Assembly (NCBI RefSeq): GCF_001545075.1
Contig: NZ_FCOB02000012.1
Coordinates: 140,064-204,063 of the forward strand
Direction: 5' to 3'
DNA from: Caballeronia ptereochthonis
GTDB lineage: Bacteria > Pseudomonadota > Gammaproteobacteria > Burkholderiales > Burkholderiaceae
DNA: 64,000 bases
Of this stretch, positions 53,525 through 62,639 are shown one piece after another. The notes beneath the pieces are model-generated. The model was not told the DNA's origin. It ran no database searches and saw only the letters and a list, made by a program, of their open reading frames with translations. The first letter of the stretch is position 1. Every line of letters starts with the position of its first letter. Position numbers and translations under genes: made by a program.

Positions 53525-55182
53525 AGCCGCAACGATACCTCACGGCAGGCGCGCTTCTCGCGGCTTCCGCCAGCTCCTTCGCCGCGGGTGGCGATCTCGG
53601 TCAGGCGGTGAAGCAGCCGACCAACTGGACCGCGATCAGCATGTTCATCGCGTTCGTGGTCGCGACGCTCTTCATCACCAAATGGGCCGCGAAGAAGACA
53701 CGCTCGGCCGCCGAGTTCTACACGGCGGGCGGTGGCATCACGGGATTTCAAAACGGCCTTGCGATCGCGGGCGACTTCATGTCGGCTGCATCGTTCCTCG
53801 GCATTTCAGCGGCGGTTTATTCCAACGGCTATGACGGCCTGATCTATTCGATCGGCTTTCTCGTGGGCTGGCCGATCATCACGTTCCTGATGGCCGAGCG
53901 CCTGCGCAATCTCGGCCGCTTCACGTTCGCCGACGTCGCCGCATACCGCTTCAAGCAGACGCCGATTCGCGCGTTCGCCGCGTCGGGCACGCTCGTCGTG
54001 GTGGCGTTCTATCTGATCGCGCAGATGGTCGGCGCGGGACAGCTCATCAAGCTGCTGTTCGGTCTCGAATACTGGATCGCGGTGGTGATCGTCGGCGCGC
54101 TGATGATGGTCTACGTGCTGTTCGGCGGCATGACCGCGACGACGTGGGTGCAGATCATCAAGGCGTGCCTGCTGCTCGCGGGCGCTTCGTTCATGGCGTT
54201 CATGGTGCTGTGGCAGTTCCACTTCAGCCCCGAGGCGCTCTTCGCGAAGGCCGTGGACGTGCACGAGAAGAAGGCGTCGATCATGGGCCCGGGCAACTTC
54301 ATCAAGGATCCGATTTCGGCAATCTCCTTCGGCATCGCACTGATGTTCGGCACCGCCGGCCTGCCGCACATCCTGATGCGCTTCTTCACGGTCCCCAACG
54401 CGAAGGAAGCTCGCAAGTCGGTGTTCTGGGCGACGACGTGGATCGGCTACTTCTACATTCTCACGTTCATCATCGGCTTCGGCGCGATCGTGCTCGTGAG
54501 CACCAATCCGCTGTTCAAGGACGCGGGCGGCAAGCTTCTCGGCGGCACCAACATGGCGGCGGTGCATCTCGCCAGCGCGGTCGGCGGCAACGTGTTCCTC
54601 GGCTTCATCTCGGCGGTTGCGTTTGCAACCATCCTCGCGGTCGTCGCGGGTCTGACGCTCGCGGGCGCCTCGGCGGTGTCGCACGATCTTTACGCGACCG
54701 TGTTCAAGAAGGGCAAGGCATCGAGCGCGAGCGAACTGCGCGTGTCGCGGGTCACGACAGTCGTCCTGGGCATCATCGCGGTCGTGCTCGGCATCGTGTT
54801 CGAGAAGCAGAACATCGCGTTCATGGTGTCGCTCGCGTTCGCGGTGGCCGCTTCCGCCAACTTTCCGGTGCTCTTCATGTCCGTGCTGTGGCGCGGCTGC
54901 ACGACGCGCGGCGCGGCCGTCGGCGGCTTCCTCGGCCTGCTCTCGGCGGTCGTGCTGACGGTGCTCTCGAAGGCCGTGTGGGTCGACGTGTTCCACTACG
55001 CGGATGCGCCGTTCCCGTATGCCTCGCCCGCGCTGTTCTCGATGGCGATCGGCTTCGTCGGTATCTGGCTCTTCTCGGTGACCGACAAGTCTGCCCGCGC
55101 GCGCATCGATCAGGCTGGCTTCGAAGCGCAGACGGTGCGCTCGGAAACGGGCATCGGCGCAGTGGAGGGCGCGAGTCACTGA
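53521..55182 (+). CDS. actP: Cation:acetate symporter ActP
   Basis: A 553-residue sodium:solute symporter. A signal-like first helix ([23 protein letters not shown]) precedes the SSS core; [30 protein letters not shown] (residues about 69-98) is the ActP signature, and about 13 membrane helices follow. ActP imports acetate and glycolate. Start 53521 overlaps yjcH. In-frame sequence upstream is a shadow of yjcH. Together with ackA/pta at 32-35 kb it points to active acetate turnover in this cell, though the genes are 20 kb apart. Confidence 0.93.
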   Translation: MKPQRYLTAGALLAASASSFAAGGDLGQAVKQPTNWTAISMFIAFVVATLFITKWAAKKTRSAAEFYTAGGGITGFQNGLAIAGDFMSAASFLGISAAVYSNGYDGLIYSIGFLVGWPIITFLMAERLRNLGRFTFADVAAYRFKQTPIRAFAASGTLVVVAFYLIAQMVGAGQLIKLLFGLEYWIAVVIVGALMMVYVLFGGMTATTWVQIIKACLLLAGASFMAFMVLWQFHFSPEALFAKAVDVHEKKASIMGPGNFIKDPISAISFGIALMFGTAGLPHILMRFFTVPNAKEARKSVFWATTWIGYFYILTFIIGFGAIVLVSTNPLFKDAGGKLLGGTNMAAVHLASAVGGNVFLGFISAVAFATILAVVAGLTLAGASAVSHDLYATVFKKGKASSASELRVSRVTTVVLGIIAVVLGIVFEKQNIAFMVSLAFAVAASANFPVLFMSVLWRGCTTRGAAVGGFLGLLSAVVLTVLSKAVWVDVFHYADAPFPYASPALFSMAIGFVGIWLFSVTDKSARARIDQAGFEAQTVRSETGIGAVEGASH

Positions 55183-55342
55183 GCGTGCAGCGGCGCCGCG
55201 TTTGCTGACGCGTCGCCGCCGGCGCGGTTCGAATACCCGACATATTCGCACCCGACCGAACGGCAAACGAAAATGCGTTAAGCTCGATGCAACCACTTCC
55301 GCACCGGGGGTTGCACGAAGCGCCAACGCATTGGAGCGAGCC

Positions 55343-56800
55343 ATGGAACTGCAGTGCCCAAGTCTGTTCGAGCAATCGGCCTATATCGCCGGCGCGTGGG
55401 TGGATGACACTCCGTTGCCGCGCGTGCGCGTCGCCAATCCCTCGACGCGTGAAATCATCGGCTCGGTGCCGCAAGTCACGGCGGAGCAGGTGACGCATGC
55501 CATCGAGTGCGCGAATGCGGCCTTGCAGGACTGGCGCAGCTGGAGCAGCCGCGAGCGCGCTTCGGTATTGAGGGAATGGGCGCGTCTCGTCGAACATCAT
55601 CGCGACGATCTCGCCATCATTCTCAGCAGCGAGCATGGCAAGCCGCTGCATGAAGCCCGCTCCGAGATCACGCAAGCCGCCAATTACCTCGACTGGTTCG
55701 CCGAGGAAGCGCGCCGAATCTACGGCGACAATATTCCCGCGCCCCGCCGCAACCAGCGCATCCGCGTGCTGCATCAGCCGGTCGGCGTATGCGGCGCGAT
55801 CACGTCCTGGGCCTTTCCCGCTTCGATGGTCGCGCGGCGCGTCGGCGCGGCGTTGGCCGCGGGCTGCACGGTCATTCTTCATCCCGATCCGCAGACGCCA
55901 TTTTCCGCACTCGCGCTATGCGTGCTCGGCGAGAACGCCGGATTGCCGCGCGGCGTGCTGTCGGTGCTGACGGGCGAAGGCGAGCCGATCCGAAGCACGA
56001 TGCTTGCGAACGAGGACGTGAGGAAGGTGTCGTTCACGGGTTCCATCGAGGAAGGCAAGCGCCTGATGGCGCTCTGCTCATCGACCGTCAAGAAGATGTC
56101 GCTCGAACTGGGCGCGAATTGTCCTTTCATCGTGTTCGCCGACGCGGACATCGACCTCGCCGTCAAAGGCGCGCTCGATGCGCGTTTCAGGCATACGGGT
56201 CAGGCCGCCATGTGCGCGAACCGGTTCTTCGTGCATGAGGACGTGTATGAGACGTTCGTCGCAAAGCTCGTTTCGAAGGTCGCCTTGCTGAAAGTGAGCG
56301 ACGGCATGGACGAGGGCGCGCAGATCGGTCCGCTCATCAGCGAGGACGCGGTGACGCGCCTCGAAGGTCTCGTCGATGAAGCGGTTCGCGCAGGCGCGAC
56401 CGTCGCGGCGGGCGGCGCGCGCGTGAGCCCCGGTTCGAGCTTCTTCAGGCCGACGGTTCTGACGGGTGTCGAGCCGGCGATGAGCGTATGCGGCGACGAA
56501 GTTCTCGGACCGATCGCGAGCGTGCTCCAGTTCAGGGACGAGGACGACGTCATCACGCTCGCGAACGATACGCGCACCGGACTGGCCGCGTACTTCTACA
56601 CGGCGGACATCAGCCGTGCGTTCAGGGTGATGGAGGCGCTGGAGTGCGGCGTCGTCGGCGTGAACGACAGCCTCGTGTTCAACGAGGTCGCGCCGTTCGG
56701 CGGCATCAAGGAATCGGGGATGGGGCGCGAAGGGGCGTCGTCCGGCGTCGAGGAGTATCTCGAAGCAAAGTACGTGTGTTTCGGGAATCTGGAGGGGTAG
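55343..56800 (+). CDS. Aldehyde-dehydrogenase homologue lacking catalytic residues
   Basis: A 485-residue protein with the full length and fold pattern of succinate-semialdehyde dehydrogenase (GabD group): VGVCGAITSWAFP near 148, SFTGSIEEGK near 234, LELGAN with Glu255, GGIKESGMGREG near 455. Key active-site residues are changed: the catalytic Cys of GQ-T-C is Ala289 (GQAAMC; only the second Cys, 291, remains), the oxyanion Asn of PWNFP is Ala157, and the NAD-binding Lys of LKP is His180. It is probably inactive as a dehydrogenase or has another activity. ATG 55343 is the start; it stands as a single gene after actP. Confidence 0.87.
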   Translation: MELQCPSLFEQSAYIAGAWVDDTPLPRVRVANPSTREIIGSVPQVTAEQVTHAIECANAALQDWRSWSSRERASVLREWARLVEHHRDDLAIILSSEHGKPLHEARSEITQAANYLDWFAEEARRIYGDNIPAPRRNQRIRVLHQPVGVCGAITSWAFPASMVARRVGAALAAGCTVILHPDPQTPFSALALCVLGENAGLPRGVLSVLTGEGEPIRSTMLANEDVRKVSFTGSIEEGKRLMALCSSTVKKMSLELGANCPFIVFADADIDLAVKGALDARFRHTGQAAMCANRFFVHEDVYETFVAKLVSKVALLKVSDGMDEGAQIGPLISEDAVTRLEGLVDEAVRAGATVAAGGARVSPGSSFFRPTVLTGVEPAMSVCGDEVLGPIASVLQFRDEDDVITLANDTRTGLAAYFYTADISRAFRVMEALECGVVGVNDSLVFNEVAPFGGIKESGMGREGASSGVEEYLEAKYVCFGNLEG

Positions 56801-56854
56801 GCGGTTCGATGGGCGCTTGCCGCGACCACCAGCCGCCCTTCACCGACCACGAAC

Positions 56855-57301
56855 TCACACAGGCGGCCGCACCACGAGAATCGGCAGGTGACTATGAGTC
56901 AGCACCTTCTGCGTCTCGCTTCCGAGCAGCATCCCGCGAATCCCGCCATGGCCATGAGACGCCATCACGATGAGATCGCAGTTCCGCTTTTTCGCCGTTT
57001 CGAGAATGGCCTCATAAGGATGCGTGCCGGTGGGCGCGTCCGTGTCGCACTCCACGCCGGCCTGGACGGCGATGTTCCTGATGGTCTCGAGGTACAGTTG
57101 CGCGCGCTCCTGGTCGACGGCCTGAAACTCGTCCTGATTGGAGCCCACCATTTCGGCGCTATAAACCGTCATATGAAATGGCCGGATCATATAGAGGCCC
57201 GTGATCCGCGCGCGGTCCTGTTTGGCGAGCCCGACCGCCATGTGCATGGCCGCTTCGGATAGCGTGGAACCGTCTGTCGGAACCAGCAAGTGCTTGAACA
57301 T
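56855..57301 (-). CDS. Universal stress protein UspA family
   Basis: A 148-residue single-domain Usp. The N-terminal strand MFKHLLVPTDGS and the ATP-loop MASHGHGGIRGMLLGSETQKVL (G-x2-G-x9-G-S/T type) near 118 indicate the nucleotide-binding form. GGAGG precedes ATG 57301; the frame continues to 57355 without a site. Stress or low-oxygen regulation is usual in related genera. It converges with the ALDH-like gene, with 54 bases between stops and no clear terminator. Confidence 0.92.
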   Translation of the reverse strand: MFKHLLVPTDGSTLSEAAMHMAVGLAKQDRARITGLYMIRPFHMTVYSAEMVGSNQDEFQAVDQERAQLYLETIRNIAVQAGVECDTDAPTGTHPYEAILETAKKRNCDLIVMASHGHGGIRGMLLGSETQKVLTHSHLPILVVRPPV

Positions 57302-57474
57302 GATCGCGTCCTCCGGTCTTCGGGGACTGAAAGGTTTCATGAACCGACGATTCAAGTATAGGCAGCGCGCGAATGGCCTGCACGGAATTGAAAGCTTCGA
57401 TACCCGCCGACGAATCGAACGGTTCGTTCAATGCGATGCGATGGCCCGCCGGAATGCCGCTTCCCGCGAATCCG

Positions 57475-60216
57475 CTAGCGCGCCATCGCCGCCGTCGCGT
57501 CGTCGTACAGCCGCACCGCCATCACGGGCGCCTCGGGCCCCACGTGCGACAGCTTCATCAGCCGCGGCTGCAGCAGCAGCGCGACGAGCCCGCTCCAGCC
57601 CGTCTGATGCGAAGCGCCGACGCCGCGTCCGTCATCGCCGTGAAAGTACTCGTGAAAGAGCACGAGATCCTGAGAACGGGGATCGGCCTGCAATCGCGGA
57701 TACGCCGCCATCACGGGCCGCTTGCCCTCGGCGTCCTTCAGGAACAGCGTGGTGATGCGGCGCGAGAGATCGTCGGCGATCTCGCTGAGCGAATGCGTGC
57801 GGCCCGAATGCGTCGGATATTCGATGCGGAACTCGTCGCCGTAATAGCGATGGAATTCGTATAGCGATTCGATCAGCAGGTAATTGACCGGCATCCATAT
57901 CGGACCGCGCCAGTTCGAATTCCCGCCGAACACGCGCGAGTCCGATTCGGCAGGCAGATACCGGATGCAGAGTCGCACGCCGTCGTGATCGAAGACGTAG
58001 GGCGCGTCACAATGCACGCGCGACAACGCCCGAATGCCGTAGGCCGACAGGAACTCGTCCTGATCGAGCGTGCGCCGCAACAGCGCCTTCATCCGATGTC
58101 CGCGCAACAGCGACAGGAGCGTGGTGTTGCCCTTGCCGGGCTCGGTCCAGCGCGAAACCAGCTTCGCAAGATTCGGCCGGTGATCGAGAAACCACGCGAG
58201 CCGCTCGCGCAAGCCGGGAAGATCGCCATATACGCTCTCTTCCAGCACGTGCACGGCGAACAGCGGTATCAGCCCGACGATCGAACGGATGCGCATCGGC
58301 ACGCGCGTTCCGTCGGGAAGATGCAGCACGTCATGGAAGAACTCGTCGCTTCCGTCCCATAAGCCCGTGGCGCAACCTTCACCGCAGCTGACCGCTTCCG
58401 CGATATACAGAAAGTGCTCGAAGAACTTCACCGCGATCTCGACATACGCGTCGTTCTTCATCGCCAGTTCGAGCCCGATCTGCATGAGATCGAGTGCATA
58501 CGACGCCATCCACGCGGTGCCGTCCGCCTGATCGATGCGCCCGCCCGTCGGCAGCGGCGAGGAGCGATCGAAGATGCCGATATTGTCGAGCCCGAGAAAG
58601 CCGCCCTGAAAGATGTTGCGGTCGTCGGCATCCTTGCGGTTGACCCACCATGCGAAGTTGAGCAGCAGCTTGTGGAACATCACTTCGAGGAACGTGTGAT
58701 CGCCGATGCCGGTCATTTCGCGATCGAGCTCGTACACGCGCCACGTCGCCCAGGCATGCACGGGCGGGTTGGCGTCGCCGAACGCCCATTCGTACGCGGG
58801 CAATTGCCCGTTCGGATGCATGTAGCGCTCCTTCACGAGCAGCAGCAACTGCTTCTTGGCGAAGTCGGGATCGATCATGGCGAATGCGACCGCGTGAAAC
58901 GCGAGGTCCCACGACGCATACCACGGATACTCCCATTTGTCCGGCATCGAGACGATGTCGCCGTTGCACATGTGCCGCCAGTCCGCGTTGCGACCATGCT
59001 TGCGTCCTTTCGGCGGCGTGGGCTGGCCCGGATCGCCGTCGTGCCAGCGCGTCACGTCGAACTGATAGTACTGCTTCGTCCACAACATGCCGGCGAGCGC
59101 CTGACGCTGCACGAGACGCGCATCGGCGTCGTCGATGTCGTGCTGAAGCGTGGTGTAGAACTCGTCCGCTTCCGCCTCGCGGTGCGCGAAGAGTTGCGGC
59201 AAATCGAGGGGCGCGTCGCTCGCGGCAGCAGCGGGACGCCAGCGCAGATACAGCACGGAGCGCTCATGCGGTTCGAGCCGGATACAGGCGTGCGCGGCGG
59301 CGCGCGTGCCGCGATCGCGCCGGATCGCTTCTTCGTCGCCGTCGACGAGATAATCGTTGAAGCCGTCCTTGAACGGCCCTGCACCCTCGATGCCGAAAAT
59401 TCTGCGAACGTTCGTGTCATTCTCGCAGAAGAGCCATTCGAGCGGCACTTGCGCGGACGCGCTCACGATCATCGTGCCATGCGAGGGGTTGTGCGCGATG
59501 ACGCGCTCGCCTTCGTGCGCGTGGGTCTCCAGCGTCAGCGACGGCTTGCCCCACCTGCTCGACCACGCCCATCGATTGCGCGCCCAGAACTGCGGCAGCA
59601 CGTGAAGCGTGGCGGCTTCATTCGCGCGGTTCTCTATCGTGACACGCATCGCGATGTCGTCGGGCGTGTGCTTCGCGTACTCGACCCAGACGTCGAAGTA
59701 ACGGTCGTCGTCGAACACGCCCGTGTCGAGGACTTCGTATTCGGGCTCGCTCGCGCTGCGCCGCCTGTTTTCGTCAATGAGATCCTGATACGGGTACGCA
59801 TCGTGAGGGTACTTGTAGAGCATCTTCATGTACGAATGCGTCGGCGTGCCGTCGACGTAGAAGTACAGTTCCTTCACATCCTCGCCGTGATTGCCCTGCT
59901 CGTTCGTCAGACCAAAGAGCCGTTCCTTGATGATAGGATCTCGCCCGTTCCACAGCGCAAGCGAGATGCACCAGTCGAGCGGATCGTTGCCGAAGCCGGC
60001 GATACCGTCTTCGCCCCAGCGATACATGCGGCTGCGCGCATGGTCGTGCGGAAAATAATCCCACGCGGTGCCGTATTCGCTGTAGTCCTCGCGAACCGTG
60101 CCCCACTGGCGCTCGCTCAGATACGGGCCCCAGCGGCGCCAGTTGTCGGGTTCGGAGCCATGCAGGCGCGAGCCTTCCTTCGTTTGCAGCAGATGGATTG
60201 CGCGTAGCGGCGGCAT
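57475..60216 (-). CDS. Glucosidase-like protein (MGH1/GH63 type)
   Basis: A 913-residue soluble protein without signal peptide. The family is that of trehalase-like (alpha/alpha)6-barrel glucosidases (MGH1-like, GH63): RWGPYLSERQWGTVREDYSEYG at the N-terminus, MPDKWEYPWYASWDLAFHAVAF near 432 and IWMPVNYLLIESLYEFHRYYG near 785 are its conserved segments, which include the Trp-rich active-site wall and acidic residues. The substrate is probably mannosylglycerate-, trehalose- or oligoglucose-like; this is unproven. GGAGG precedes ATG 60216. The gene is monocistronic; a DUF2784 gene lies 107 bases upstream in the same direction. Confidence 0.85.
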   Translation of the reverse strand: MPPLRAIHLLQTKEGSRLHGSEPDNWRRWGPYLSERQWGTVREDYSEYGTAWDYFPHDHARSRMYRWGEDGIAGFGNDPLDWCISLALWNGRDPIIKERLFGLTNEQGNHGEDVKELYFYVDGTPTHSYMKMLYKYPHDAYPYQDLIDENRRRSASEPEYEVLDTGVFDDDRYFDVWVEYAKHTPDDIAMRVTIENRANEAATLHVLPQFWARNRWAWSSRWGKPSLTLETHAHEGERVIAHNPSHGTMIVSASAQVPLEWLFCENDTNVRRIFGIEGAGPFKDGFNDYLVDGDEEAIRRDRGTRAAAHACIRLEPHERSVLYLRWRPAAAASDAPLDLPQLFAHREAEADEFYTTLQHDIDDADARLVQRQALAGMLWTKQYYQFDVTRWHDGDPGQPTPPKGRKHGRNADWRHMCNGDIVSMPDKWEYPWYASWDLAFHAVAFAMIDPDFAKKQLLLLVKERYMHPNGQLPAYEWAFGDANPPVHAWATWRVYELDREMTGIGDHTFLEVMFHKLLLNFAWWVNRKDADDRNIFQGGFLGLDNIGIFDRSSPLPTGGRIDQADGTAWMASYALDLMQIGLELAMKNDAYVEIAVKFFEHFLYIAEAVSCGEGCATGLWDGSDEFFHDVLHLPDGTRVPMRIRSIVGLIPLFAVHVLEESVYGDLPGLRERLAWFLDHRPNLAKLVSRWTEPGKGNTTLLSLLRGHRMKALLRRTLDQDEFLSAYGIRALSRVHCDAPYVFDHDGVRLCIRYLPAESDSRVFGGNSNWRGPIWMPVNYLLIESLYEFHRYYGDEFRIEYPTHSGRTHSLSEIADDLSRRITTLFLKDAEGKRPVMAAYPRLQADPRSQDLVLFHEYFHGDDGRGVGASHQTGWSGLVALLLQPRLMKLSHVGPEAPVMAVRLYDDATAAMAR

Positions 60217-60322
60217 GAGACCTCCAGTGCGAATGTTAAACTCATGCGCTCAGTGCACGATTTTCCGATGATAAGCGGCATTGCGCGGAAGCGTGCGGCC
60301 TCGTAAACCAAGCGCTGTTTGT

Positions 60323-60697
60323 TCACGAACGTGGTGGAAAGCGGCGCCACGTAGCCACCACGATGAGGAAGAAGGCGGAGTAGGCGAGTATGAACACCCA
60401 GATCGGGAGGTCAAGATATAGCCAGGCGCTTATCCAGTGCTGCAAGAAGCCCTGCGCGCCGGGGTGTCCCGAACGCAAGTCACCTTCGAGAACGGTGAGC
60501 GGGCAGGGCAGATCAAGAAGGGCTAGTGCCGCGACGATACCGATGGCGACCATGTGCGTCATCCGGAATGCGCGATTTCGGGCCCAGGTGCGTTTGAATG
60601 CAGCGCCCAGCCAGATCGCGATCAGACCGCCGACGATGAACAGCACGGTCAGCGCATGCAGCATGAGAACGATATCGGCGAGCCAGATCATGGGCAT
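60323..60697 (-). CDS. DUF2784 small membrane protein
   Basis: A 124-residue inner-membrane protein with about three to four helices (LADIVLMLHALTVLFIVGGLIAIWLG; HMVAIGIVAALALLDLPCPLTVLE; a C-terminal helix). The conserved PCPLT and LHxxLxLFxxxG arrangement is the DUF2784 pattern. No function is known for the family. Confidence 0.85.
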   Translation of the reverse strand: MPMIWLADIVLMLHALTVLFIVGGLIAIWLGAAFKRTWARNRAFRMTHMVAIGIVAALALLDLPCPLTVLEGDLRSGHPGAQGFLQHWISAWLYLDLPIWVFILAYSAFFLIVVATWRRFPPRS

Positions 60698-61078
60698 ACG
60701 CTTGATACCTAGTCATTTGTTCGGGCATCGAATCTGCTCCGTCTAGCGGCAGATACCCGGCTCGCCGGCGTCGGCTTCGTCAAGGAGCACGAACAGTCGA
60801 GCTGCTGGAGCCCACTCCCGCCGGGCAATGCCAGGTGATCTTCGTTATGCATCACATACATTCCAATGTCCGTGTGGGCAGTGGTGTGATGGTCGAAGGC
60901 AGATCGTTCACTCGCCATCGAGAATGTCGAATACCAATGATGAACGATTTGATTGCGGATGTGTCTCCGTTAGACCGGCACATCAGGCCAAGCCAATTTC
61001 GCGGATGGACGTGCATCGAAAGGCGACCGAAACCATTGCCGTTCATGTTCGATCATCAGCAACCGTAAAGGAGGATCC
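60698..61078. other. Non-coding stretch between DUF2784 and cupin genes
   Basis: This 381-base region has lower GC than the neighbours. Two short overlapping frames run through it, but neither has a ribosome site or recognisable motif. It presumably carries promoters for both divergent genes; no clear hexamers are visible. Confidence 0.4.
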
Positions 61079-61519
61079 ATGAGAAATCCCGTTTTCGAGT
61101 CCGTCCGGCTGGACGACGTCCTGCTGAGGCCAGACCCGATCGATCCTGCATGGATCCTCGAAGGCAATCCCGTTGCTCGCAGCGGACAGTGGTCGCAAAG
61201 CCGCGACACGACTACCTCCTCCTGGGTCTGGGACTGCACCGCCGGTCGTTTCAACTGGTATTTCGATGCAGACGAGATCATCTACGTGATCGAAGGCGAA
61301 GTCATCATCACGGCCGAAGGCCAGGAACCGCGCTCGCTGCGCGCGGGGCACGCCGCGCTGTTCTATGCCGGCACGCGCTCCGAGTGGCACGTGCCCAAAT
61401 ATGTGCGCAAGCATGCCATCCTGCGTCCGCACATCTCCAAGCCGGTGCTGCTCGCGCTCAAGGTGAGCCGCAAGCTCGCACGCAGGCCGACGGGCTATCT
61501 CCCTCGTTCTTCGTTCTGA
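61079..61519 (+). CDS. Cupin-domain protein (DUF861 type)
   Basis: A 146-residue single-domain cupin. YFDADEIIYVIEGEVIITAEG gives the first cupin motif, though with Asp/Glu in place of the usual first His pair, and LRAGHAALFYAGTRSEWHVPKYVRKHAIL the second with His. This resembles DUF861 (ureidoglycolate/ethanolamine-type) cupins. AAAGGAGG stands directly before ATG 61079, a strong ribosome site. Function unknown. Confidence 0.82.
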   Translation: MRNPVFESVRLDDVLLRPDPIDPAWILEGNPVARSGQWSQSRDTTTSSWVWDCTAGRFNWYFDADEIIYVIEGEVIITAEGQEPRSLRAGHAALFYAGTRSEWHVPKYVRKHAILRPHISKPVLLALKVSRKLARRPTGYLPRSSF

Positions 61520-61746
61520 ATCGCGGCATATGCCACGCGTATAGCTCATCGCGTGCCTGCTCGTCTTCCTGCGCCGTCTCCGGATAACGCTCCGGATAAA
61601 GATGCCGCTCGCTCACTGCAACATCGAACGTGCGCGACCACTTCGCCCCGCCGGGCGCTTTTCGGTCTCGATGCGGCTCAAGCGGTCGCAAAACCGAGCG
61701 CGCGTTCAGTCGGGCGGGAACGCGGTTTTTCGACGTGACATCCAAG

Positions 61747-61770
61747 CCGGTATCCGCAAAGGAATACCGG
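61747..61770. promoter_or_regulatory. Hairpin abutting the DUF4142 ribosome site
   Basis: CCGGTATCC (61747-61755), loop GCAAA and GGAATACCGG (61761-61770) can pair with one bulge, directly before GGGAG and ATG 61781. It could mask the ribosome site or act as an operator. Confidence 0.35.
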
Positions 61771-61780
61771 GAGATGTCAG

Positions 61781-62314
61781 ATGAAGCTCATCCACACCGC
61801 GCTGGCGGCGGCGCTCGCGCTTGCGAACATCGCGCCTCACGCACAGAATGCCGGACCGACCGATCCGCAGATCGCGGCCATCGTGGTGACGGCCAATCAG
61901 GTCGATATCGACGCGGGCAAGCTCGCCGAATCGAAAACGAAATCGAAAGACGTGAAAGCGTTTGCGCAGCAGATGGTCACGGATCATGGCGACGTCAACA
62001 AGGCCGCGACCGATCTCGTGCACAAGCTCAACGTGACGCCCGAGGACAATCCGACGAGTCGGAGCCTCAAGCAAGGCGGCGACGCGAATCTCGCGAAACT
62101 CAGGACGCTTTCGGGCGGCAGCTTCGACAAGTCGTATATCGATCACGAGGTTGCCTATCATGAAAGCGTGCTCGACGCGCTCGACAAGAGCCTGATCCCG
62201 GGCGCGAAGAACGAGGAGTTGAAGGCCCTGCTCGTCAAGGTGCGGCCCGCGTTCGTCGCGCATCTCGAACATGCGCGGCATTTGCAGGCGGAACTGGGAA
62301 AGAGCGGTGCGTGA
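61781..62314 (+). CDS. DUF4142 secreted protein
   Basis: A 177-residue exported protein. Its signal peptide is about residues 1-22 (MKLIHTALAAALALANIAPHA). The mature four-helix ferritin-like pattern of DUF4142 follows, with VDIDAGKLAESKTKSKDVKAFAQQMVTDHG near 43 and the C-terminal VRPAFVAHLEHARHLQ. Its function is unknown; relatives are envelope stress-associated. Its end overlaps the GTG start of the cupredoxin gene by eight bases, and the operon continues into an ECF sigma factor. Confidence 0.85.
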   Translation: MKLIHTALAAALALANIAPHAQNAGPTDPQIAAIVVTANQVDIDAGKLAESKTKSKDVKAFAQQMVTDHGDVNKAATDLVHKLNVTPEDNPTSRSLKQGGDANLAKLRTLSGGSFDKSYIDHEVAYHESVLDALDKSLIPGAKNEELKALLVKVRPAFVAHLEHARHLQAELGKSGA

Positions 62315-62639
62315 TCCACACGTGCTCGCTGGCCTCGTTTGCCTGGTTTGCTTCCAGGGCGCGCCCGGACTGCCTGGCGAGGCTCGCGCCGCGACATTTG
62401 TCGTCGTGATCGAGCAGATGCGTTTCGAGCCGCCCGCGCTGACGGTCGCGCGCGGCGATCGCGTCGTGTGGATCAACAAGGACTTGTTTCCCCACACGGC
62501 GACTGCCGACGCGAAAGCGTTCGATTCGCGCGCCATCGCGCCCGATGCTTCGTGGAGCTACGTGGCGCGCGAAGCGGGACACTATGCGTATTCGTGCACG
62601 CTGCATCCGACCATGCACGCGGTCCTGAACGTAAGATGA
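62307..62639 (+). CDS. Periplasmic cupredoxin
   Basis: A 110-residue small blue-copper-type protein. Residues about 1-28 form a signal peptide (LAGLVCLVCFQGAPGLPGEARA). FEPPALTVARGDRVVWINKD is the cupredoxin core; copper ligands are His in FPHTAT and Cys, His and Met in SCTLHPTM. GTG 62307 is chosen because it gives the signal peptide and overlaps the upstream stop; an in-frame ATG further upstream (62271) lies deeper in the DUF4142 gene. Its TGA overlaps the sigma-factor ATG. Confidence 0.8.
   Translation: MRDPHVLAGLVCLVCFQGAPGLPGEARAATFVVVIEQMRFEPPALTVARGDRVVWINKDLFPHTATADAKAFDSRAIAPDASWSYVAREAGHYAYSCTLHPTMHAVLNVR

Noticed and set aside
58414..60207. A 597-codon plus-strand frame
   Set aside because: It is antisense to the MGH1/GH63-type glycosidase, whose family motifs are unmistakable.
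60835..61068. A 77-codon frame before the cupin gene
   Set aside because: No ribosome site, no signal or domain, and it overlaps another equally poor frame.
61717..61740. GGAAC at 61717 as an ECF-type -35 for autoregulation of the sigma operon
   Set aside because: No matching -10 element lies at 15-17 bases; the CGTGA downstream is only 12 bases away.
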